Source: Serpula lacrymans var. lacrymans S7.9 | Taxonomy: Eukaryota; Basidiomycota; Agaricomycetes; Boletales; Serpulaceae | Length of the DNA stretch: 64,000 bases | NCBI RefSeq assembly: GCF_000218685.1 | Contig: NW_006763300.1 | Location: 1,661,932-1,725,931 of the forward strand | Direction of reading: 5' to 3' | Part shown: positions 57,008 through 64,000 of the stretch, in pieces | How positions within the stretch are numbered: position 1 is the stretch's first letter | Layout: the number at the start of each line of letters is the position of its first letter | Notes under the pieces: generated by a model | Database searches by the model: none | The model's input: only the letters and a program-made list of their open reading frames with translations | Told to the model about the DNA's origin: nothing | Program-made: the position numbers and the translations under genes

Positions 57008-57780
57008 TTGGGTTCCTTAGCTCCACGGTACAATGAAGTAAACCACAACAAGGTGGCTCCTGGTACGGGATGTGGCACGCACAATAAAGTACATGGGGTG
57101 GCTCCCAATCTTTCTTTTTATAATCACTTCTCACCCCTCGAGGGTTGTATAACAGATGACTCAGATGATTGCGATAGTATAATTTATGATACCGATGTAA
57201 CCGCTGCACCAGTGTCTCAATCTGAGCGTGGCCCCGGCGAGATAAAAACAAGGGTGCTTGATTCTGGTAACAAAACAAAGAAAAATGTAGAAAAGATTAA
57301 AACACAAAAACATGTATCTTTTGATAACAGTATTTCTCTAGAGCCACTTCCAACAGAAACCCCAAGGTGTGTGTTGATGCGCACGTATATATTTCAAAAA
57401 GAGATCCGTTTAGATGTTGCGGTTGAAGACCTTGCCTGAGGGACTATACACCCAACCAGCGCACTGCTTGATTCAGGCGCAAACAGAATATTTATAGATC
57501 AGGTCTGGGCGGAGAAAGCTGGACTCCCACTCCAAAAATTAGAAGCATCTATTCCTGTCTACAACGTTGATGGCACGCTAAATGCTGGTGGATGCATAAC
57601 ACACAAGTGTTCCTTTGTGGTCAAATACCAAGGACACCGAGAACGCATCACTGCAGAAGCTACTCAACTAGGAAATATCAATTTTATATTAGGCTGGACC
57701 TGGCTATTTAAACACAACCCTGAGATAGACTGGAAAACCGGGGTAGTAAAACTGTCACGTTGTCCTCAGGAGTGCAGTGA
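57008..57780 (+). pseudogene. E-K spacer and protease
   Basis: Reads through a spacer (VTAAPVSQSERGPGEIKTRVL) into VSFDNSISLEPLPTETPR, MRTYIFQKEIRLDVAVEDLA, then a TGA at 57437-57439 where E1 has Gln-Gly. The protease active site DSGANRIFID follows (about 57468-57500) and the domain ends at LSRCPQEC. At about 57780 the sequence jumps straight into the RT thumb region, so the RT fingers and palm are deleted. Confidence 0.85.
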
Positions 57781-58826
57781 AATGCAATTTTAAAGTAAAA
57801 GAAGTCGATTTTCTTGGTATGATTATTGGCCAAAATGGCATTGGAATGGACCCCGAGAAGGTGAAAGCTATTCTGGAATGGCCGGAACCAACTCGTGTAA
57901 AAGGGGTTAGAGCATTCCTAGGTCTAGGCAACTTTTACCGAAGATTTATCGAGGACTTTGCAAAACTTGCGAGACCGTTGAACGATCTCACTAAAAAGGA
58001 CTATGCTTGGCAATGGACCAACAAAGAACAAGAAGCTTTTGACAAGCTTAAAAAGGCATTTACGACAGCCCCCATTCTAGCCTTCCCAGAGCTAGATAAA
58101 GAATTCCGGTTAGAAATCGATGCATCAGACTTTGCAACAGGGGCAGTCTTATCTATTAAATGTCAAGATGATCTTTGGAGGCCTTGCGCGTATTTATCAC
58201 ATAGTTTGTCGCCTACAAAGCGCAACTATCAGATCTATGACAAAGAGATGCTAGCCATCATTAGAGCTTTAGAGCACTGGCGGCATTACTTAGAAGGTGC
58301 TAGACACCAATTCGAGATTTGGACTGATCATAAAAATCTGGAGTATTTTATGACAGCCAAAGATCTGAATTGAAGACAAGCCCGCTACGCGGTATATCTG
58401 TCTAGATTCAACTATAAATTAATTCACAAGCCCGGAGCTTCGATGGGAAAAGCAGATGCTTTATCTAGAAGAGAAGATCATGCACTAGGAATAGAAGATG
58501 ATAACAAAGGCGTAATCCTGATAGAGCAATCCAGGTTAGCCAACATTAGAATCGGACAAGATAGTGATCTTTTAGAAGTCTTCAGGAAAGACATCTCATC
58601 AGAAGAAAAGAGCCGCCTTGAGGGCATTGAAACTTATTTATGGGAGGACGGGCTCTTCCACTATAAAGACAAGATCTATGTACCTGAATCTGCAAAGATC
58701 ATGGTCATAGATAGACATCATGACACACCAGTGGCTGGGCACCCTGGTTGGCAACGAACCATGGAGTTGATCTCTAGAAACTATATGTGGCCTGGCATGG
58801 TCAAAGACATACAAGAGTACGTAAAG
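57777..58826 (+). pseudogene. E-K RT connection, RNase H and integrase zinc finger
   Basis: KCNFKVKEVDFLGMIIGQNGI, LGLGNFYRRFIEDFAKLARPL, then RNase H with DASDFATGAVLS, YDKEMLAII and TDHKNLEYF. A TGA at 58371-58373 interrupts (DLN*RQARY). The integrase zinc finger (HHDTPVAGHPGWQRTM...) follows and is cut between EYVK and its Cys pair by a solo LTR at 58827. Confidence 0.85.
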
Positions 58827-59225
58827 TGTTACGATCACATTTTCAGAACCTATGTTTACTTTTTCTTTCGAACTCTAAATCACGTGACAGGACATGTGAT
58901 CACTCACATCATCAGCCACATGACAGGTCACGTGACATAACATCACTACTTATTAAATATAGACAATGACATCATATAGAATATGATGGAACATCATAGA
59001 ATATTACTAATACTTACATTAACTGTACAGTACCACATGTATTTTACTATATAAACCCTTGCAATAGATGGAAACTCCTCAGCGAGTCTTCCTGTTGTTT
59101 ACCCACAACAAACTTGTTCCTCCCACTGAGCTTGCTAGTCTCAGGCTGAGTCTACCAACTCAGACATTATCCTTCTTAGAGTTCGGCGTGTGCAGCAGAG
59201 TATACAAACTTTGGGTATTGTTACA
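58827..59225 (+). mobile_element. Family B solo LTR with TSD TAAAG
   Basis: 399 bp, long subtype with a shorter CATGTGAC segment. Flanks TAAAG at 58822-58826 and 59226-59230. Removing it and one duplication restores the integrase zinc finger reading (EYVK then CCLRC). Confidence 0.9.
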
Positions 59226-59980
59226 TAAAGTGTTGTCTTCGCTGTGCTATGGCAAAGAACTCGCATCAACCGCCGGCCGGTAAACTTATTCCTAACCCGA
59301 TTCCAGCGGGACCCTGGCAGGACATATCGGTTGATTTCACGACGGATCTACCTGAGTCAAACGGGTACGATTCAGTAATGGTGGTGGTGGATCGCTTCTC
59401 AAAGGAAGTTGTATTCATTCCCACAAATAAAACTATCACAGCCGCAGGTACAGCAGATCTATTTAAAGATTTTGTATGGTCTATCCACGGGTTACCTGAG
59501 ACGGTAATCTCCGATAGAGGACCACAATTTGCTAGCGAATTTACAAGAGAACTATGTAGGATGCTGGGCATCAAGCCTAAATTATCTATGGCATTCCATC
59601 CGCAGACAGACGGACAAACGGAGAGGCTCAATCAGGAATTGAAGCAGTATCTCCGGATATTTATCAATGACAGACAGATGGACTGGGCCAAGTGGCTAAA
59701 GATAGCCCAGTTCTCGTATAATATAAAACAGTTGTCGGCTACGGGAAAGGCACCATTCGAGGTCACGAGGTCGTACCTACCAAGAATGGGTGTAGAACCT
59801 GGTAAAAGCAAGAACGAGGCTGCGGGAACAATGGCAAAAGACATGAAGTCTGTCTTAGAGGAAACACGCAAAGTGTTGTTTAAATCTGCTGAGCAGATGG
59901 TAGAAAAAGCAGAGCGTAGACGCTCAAAAGCCCCAGATTACCAAGTCGGTGATCTAGTTTGGTTAGACACCGAACATTTC
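59226..59980 (+). pseudogene. E-K integrase core
   Basis: CCLRCAMAKNSH completes the zinc finger. The catalytic core is intact in its motifs: SVDFTTDLP (first Asp), SDRGPQFASEF (second Asp), GQTERLNQELKQ (Glu). It ends abruptly at VWLDTEHF (59980), where E4 protease sequence starts. The missing tail of this integrase is on the minus strand at 46219-46723. Confidence 0.85.
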
Positions 59981-60907
59981 AAAAAGAAATCCATTTAAAT
60001 GTTGTGGTTGAAAACCTTGCCCAAGAAACTATACACCCAATCAGTGCACTGCTTGATTCAGACGCTAACAGAATATTTATAGATCAGGTCTGGGTGGAGA
60101 AGGCTGGACTCCAACTCCAAAAGTTAGATGTATCTATTCCCGTTTACAATGTTGATGGTACACTTAATACTGGTGGATGCATAACACACAAATGTTCCTT
60201 TGTTGTAACAATACCCAAAGTTTGTATACTCTGGTGCACACGCCGAACTCTAAGTGAAGGATAATGGGTGACTGGGTTTGTATACCGCAGTCCCTGAGGC
60301 TAGCAAGCTCAGTGGGAGGAACAAGTTTGTTGTGGGTAAACAACAGGAAGACTCGCTGAGGAGTTTCCTGGATCTATTGGGGTATATATACTACTACAGG
60401 GCTATTTGTACATATGTACTGTACAGTTGATAGAGGCAGTGGCTGATGATGTCATGGGGCCCAGCCCGTGTGACCAGTTCCACTGCGTGAGAGAGTTGTA
60501 TCTAAAATAGAAAAGGTTAAAGAGGAGAATGAAATTTAAAGGTCCGAAAATGTGTGATCGTAACATTTGTGGTCAAGTACCAAGGACACAGGGAATGCAT
60601 CACAGCAGAAGCTATTTAACTGGGAAAGATTAATTCAATATTGGGCTGGACCTGGTTATTTAAGCACAATCCTGAGATAGACTGGCAATCAGGGGCGGTG
60701 AAATTGTCATGTTGTCCTCAAGAGTGCAACAACTTAGGTAAACCAAGTCATGTACGTCAATCTGAGTCTGAAGAGAGGATTAACGCTGGTCACGTTTATG
60801 CCAAACTCAGATCTTTGGAGAAAGTTGACAATGATGACAATGAGGTGAAACCTGATGAGGAGATAAAGAGGCTGGTACCTCCAGAGTATCATGACTTCTG
60901 GAAAAGC
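59981..60907 (+). pseudogene. E4 protease region, split by a solo LTR
   Basis: KEIHLNVVVENLAQETIHPISALLDSDANRIFID; the protease DSG is changed to DSD here. The sequence is interrupted at 60204-60565 by a solo LTR and resumes with VKYQGHRECITAEAI, GWTWLFKHNPEIDW, RQSESEERINAGHVYAKL, and an acidic stretch before EEIKRLVPPEYHDFWK. It is cut again at 60908 by a MITE. It continues the E4 fragment at 46724-46906. Confidence 0.85.
60204..60565 (-). mobile_element. Family B solo LTR with TSD TTTGT
   Basis: 362 bp, short subtype, reverse-oriented. Flanks TTTGT at 60199-60203 and 60566-60570. Very similar to the LTRs of E1, hence relatively recent. Confidence 0.9.
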
Positions 60908-61634
60908 ATCAGGAAAAACACTTTGGCTATATAGACTCTAGTAGTACTATAGTTGCAAATATAGTTGTCATAGTGATCATAGCTGCAATAGAAACCCCAA
61001 CATCTATTCAGGAACAATGTGCTCTTATAGTACTCTTATAGTTGGCTATAGCCTCTTATAGCACTTATAGCATATGGCTGACTATATGAGCTATGAGAGA
61101 GCTTGTGGCTGATTTAAAAAATAATCACACGCACACAAGGTTTGAACTCTCAACCTGTTGGTCCGCTTTTTTGCTGACCAATCAATCTACAGCCACATAC
61201 CACACATTTATCCCTTACACCATAAAGGCTTACAAAATATACTATACATGTGTAATATATTGACCTTCCATGGACTTGTCATTTTTTTTACACATTGTCA
61301 CAACTTATACTTGGATAAAGCATTGCTATAAATATGTACTATGGTCTTAACAACTATATAGGTTATTATAGCTATAAGAGCCATTATAATGCCTTGGCTA
61401 GCTATATAATATTATACTGGTGCTATGTGTGCTCAAACTTATAGTACTATTAGAGCTATAATAGTATAAATAGTATTGCCTCTGCTATATTGCCAAAGTG
61501 TTTTTTCTGATGCTATAGTACTATAAGAGCTATAGTAGCATCTATAGTAATGCCTCTGCTATATAGTACTATGAGAGCTATAATAGCATACATAGTATTG
61601 CATCTGCTATATAGCCAAAGTGTTTGTCCTGATG
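60908..61634. mobile_element. MITE with CATCAGGAAAAACAC termini
   Basis: Left end CATCAGGAAAAACACTTTGG and right end (reverse complement) CATCAGGACAAACACTTTGG, inverted repeats of about 28 bp with one or two mismatches. The target is the E4 protease-RT linker, which resumes at once after the element. A 2-bp AG/AA duplication is possible. The interior is AT-rich and non-coding, with a tRNA-like piece on the minus strand (61125-61200) and a triplicated 3' end: the GCTATAT-x-GCCAAAGTG terminus is preceded by repeats of TATAGTACTAT-x-AGAGCTATA (61438-61634), and an internal terminus copy ends at 61511. Confidence 0.8.
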
Positions 61635-62476
61635 AATCTTCTCAAAACATAAATCTAAGCGCTTCCCAGAGGCTAAGCTTTGGGACCATGGGTGGAATTG
61701 AAGGATACATTCAAACCAAAAAAGGGACATATGATCACCCTCTCTGCCACAGAAAGAGAGGAGGTTTTAAGCTTCATAGATGGGCAACTCAGGAAAAGGT
61801 ACATTAAACTTTTTAAGAGTCCCCAAACGGCACTTGTATTCTTTATACCTAAAAAGGATGGTAAAAAGTGCATGGTAATTGACTATTGTTATTTAAATGA
61901 ACACACAGTTAAAAATGCCTATCCGCTATCATTGATTGGGCAGCTAGTAGACAAATTGACTAGCGCCAAATTATTGACAAAGATGGATCTCAGATGGGGC
62001 TACAATAATGTATGCATCAAAGAAGAAGATACTTGGAAGGCAGCATTCACATGCCACCGAGGATCCTTTAAGCCCCTCGTCATGTTTTTTGGACTTACAA
62101 ATTTGCCTGCAACATTCCAAAGCTTGATGAATAAAATCTTTGCTGATATGGAAACCTGTGTTGTTATTTACATTGATGATCTCCTTATATTTACAAAGTT
62201 GGATGATAAGGCTGAGCATGACAAGATTGTGCAAGAAGTCCTTTGATACTTACAAGACTGGGACCGATTTGTAAAACCCAATAAATGTAACTTTAAAGTA
62301 AAAGTAGTCAATTTCCTTGGTATGATTGTTAGCCACAATGGAATCAGGATAGACCCTGAGAAGGTCAAAACCATTCTGGAATGGCCAGAGCCAACTTGTG
62401 TCAAAGGGGTTAGAGCATGCCTGGGTCTAGGCAACTTCTACCAAAGGTTTATCAAGGACTTTGCAATGCTAGTGAG
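61635..62476 (+). pseudogene. E4 reverse transcriptase, 3' truncated
   Basis: Fingers and palm are present: KKDGKKCMVIDYCYLNEHT, MDLRWGYNNV, FGLTNLPATFQ and YIDDLLIFTK (catalytic YIDD intact, 62165-62200), then a TGA and [32 protein letters not shown]. It ends at 62476 where a reverse family A LTR begins. RNase H and integrase of E4 are not in the window. Confidence 0.85.
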
Positions 62477-63181
62477 TGTCAGGCAACTAACAGGGAAGCT
62501 ATATAACACAAACAAATGCCTGGCCAAGTCCCTTTGAAGGCGGTGGATCAGGGTATTGTCAAATGAAGAGTATTGATGTAGGCGCGAATCCAAACTAATA
62601 TTGAACTAAGGAATAATACATCGAGTATATACCCCTTATATAGTGAACCGCGAGGGTCAGACCGAGAAAAGGAAAGAGTAAGAAAGTGGTCTGACCAAAT
62701 AACTAACCAATAAGAAAAGAGAGGAAAAGTGGTCCGATCTATCGTAATTACTAATGGTGTGAGAGAGAGTCTTGGTAAGTGATGTACGATTCGGCTATGT
62801 CAGTAAGCCCATGACTAGGTGCTGAGTCACATCTTAGACCGCTGATTAATATTCCTCCGAAGTATTCCCTGACATAGCGTAGGATCATTGCTATGTCATT
62901 CGGATATCTTCTCAAGGCTGATTAATATTCCTCCGAAGTATTCCCTGACATAGCGTAGGATCATTGCTATGTCATTCAGATATCTTCTCAAGGATCTATG
63001 ACAGCTCTCCTTTGTTGTAAGTACAATAGAATAGGAGTATGAAGGGAAAAGAAGAAGAAGAAAGATAAAAGTAATAGAATACCGGCTGTGATCTCTAGTC
63101 CGAGGGCGAGAGGAGTGACGGGGAAGGAGTCAGATAACCACAACATGATGGGAATGCGATGAGAAAAATTGATTCCTTACA
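62477..63181 (-). mobile_element. Family A LTR, reverse, with internal duplication
   Basis: Reverse complement begins TGTAAGGAATCA and ends TTGCCTGACA. Compared with the 27132-27759 copy it carries a tandem duplication of 76 bp. Left flank GTGAG, right flank AGTAC: no target duplication, so at least one edge has been rearranged. It truncates the E4 RT. Confidence 0.85.
62842..62993. repeat. Two tandem 76-bp copies inside a family A LTR
   Basis: Both copies start CTGATTAATATTCCTCCGAA and differ at one position (CGGATATC against CAGATATC). The other family A LTRs have the unit once. Confidence 0.9.
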
Positions 63182-63533
63182 AGTACCTTCCCATGGGGTT
63201 ATTAATCCAACCAATTGTACATCCCTTACCAAGAGTCTTCCCACACACTTAGTAATTACAATAGATTGTACCACTTCTTCTCTTTTTCCTATTGATTAGT
63301 TTTATGGTCAGACCACTTTCCCATTCTTTTCTTCCTTTGGTCTGACTATCACTGTTTACTATATAAAGAGTAGATACTTGATGTATTCCGTATTTATTCT
63401 CTAGTTCAATATTAGTTTGCATTTGCGCTTATACCAATACTCTTCAGCAACAATACTCAGCTCCACTGTCTTCCCTCAGGAACTTGGTCTGGCATTTGTT
63501 GTTGTTATATAGCTTTGTATCCATTGCCTGACA
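63182..63533 (+). mobile_element. Family A LTR, forward, 5' truncated
   Basis: Homologous to about 27440-27759, with the CACTTACCAAGAGTCTT and TTCAATATTAGTTTG blocks and the end CCATTGCCTGACA. It abuts the preceding reverse LTR, giving a head-to-head inverted pair separated by no unique DNA. Confidence 0.8.
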
Positions 63534-64000
63534 ATTATAGCCATTGTAACCCTGATACCGTGAGTAAGAAGGAGGGCTTCTTGTAGCTCAGACAAGTACA
63601 TGTCAGACCCACACTTTATCAAACTCTGAAGAAACTTCATAAGTCATCAGCATGCTTGAGTTGGTTATAATTAGATTACTGTAAGACCTTACTTGAGTGT
63701 TGGTAGTAGTAAGCTGACAAGGTTGGCCTTGTAAGGCTAATGTTTGCTCCACTTCACCTGTTTCCTTCCAAAGTGTTATAATGTGATTTATGGTATGTTT
63801 TCTGATGCATGATTTTAGCAATTCTACCTGCATCCATTGACAATGTCATTGTACCCATAAGTTCCTTCTGAGAACAAGGAATGTGCTGTCTGTTTCCTTG
63901 GCCAGCAATATGGAGCATGATGGTAAAAGTCAGATCAGTGCAATACTGGCTGACATTCAGAGTCAACTTACCATCCACACATCACCAGATTCATTTTCAA
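63534..64000. other. Unidentified sequence at the window edge
   Basis: Minus-strand frames at 63603-63833 and 63754-63978 look protein-like (for example MDGKLTLNVSQYCTDLTFTIMLHIAGQG), possibly exons of a gene that continues beyond the window. I do not recognise the family. Confidence 0.3.

Overview
The window is a transposon graveyard from a filamentous basidiomycete, most likely an Agaricomycete. The evidence is the short GT/AG introns and basidiomycete-typical families: DUF6698, DUF6589, DUF6532, FunK1-type kinases, a RecQ-like TE helicase, Plavaka transposases, TET/JBP dioxygenases and chromodomain Ty3 elements. I cannot name the species. There are no rRNA genes, CRISPR arrays or bacterial features. 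Three LTR-type repeat families are named here A, B and C.

Layout. 1-2754: family C repeat, gag scrap, family A LTR. 2.9-8.1 kb: divergent pair of a DUF6698 gene (-) and a decayed Plavaka transposase (+). 8.6-10.5 kb: multi-exon gene with a possible PD-(D/E)XK-like core. 10.75-13.8 kb: 3' half of the meiotic helicase MER3/HFM1 without its helicase core. 13.8-18.8 kb: AT-rich, two solo LTRs, tRNA-like pieces, a minisatellite. 18.8-27.8 kb: Ty3 element A with an extra upstream ORF, interrupted by a family C insertion. 27.8-35.4 kb: DUF6589 pseudogene split by a 6.2 kb Ty3 element (TSD TCAAA) holding a 1.34 kb internal inverted repeat. 35.7-37.9 kb: broken RecQ-like helicase. 38.4-62.5 kb: nested complex described next. 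62.5-64 kb: two family A LTRs head to head, then unidentified sequence.

The 38.4-62.5 kb complex resolves if one segment, about 46,724-59,980, is read as inverted. Flipping it back gives a Ty3 element (E4) whose gag is split by a roughly 12.3 kb cargo transposon with CATCAG(G)AAAA-type termini. Inside that transposon lie a DUF6532 gene, a TET/JBP-type 2OG-Fe(II) dioxygenase, a FunK1-type kinase and a near-complete Plavaka transposase. The kinase is in turn split by a second Ty3 element (E-K) with matching 5-bp target duplications and 465-bp LTRs that now lie 9 kb apart in opposite orientation. A 0.73 kb MITE with the same terminal motif sits in E4 RT.

CpG decay is widespread: several CGA-to-TGA nonsense changes, and catalytic Asp-to-Asn changes in protease, RT and integrase of element A, all fitting loss of CpG. 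All ancestral states and orders of events are inferred by comparing copies within the window.
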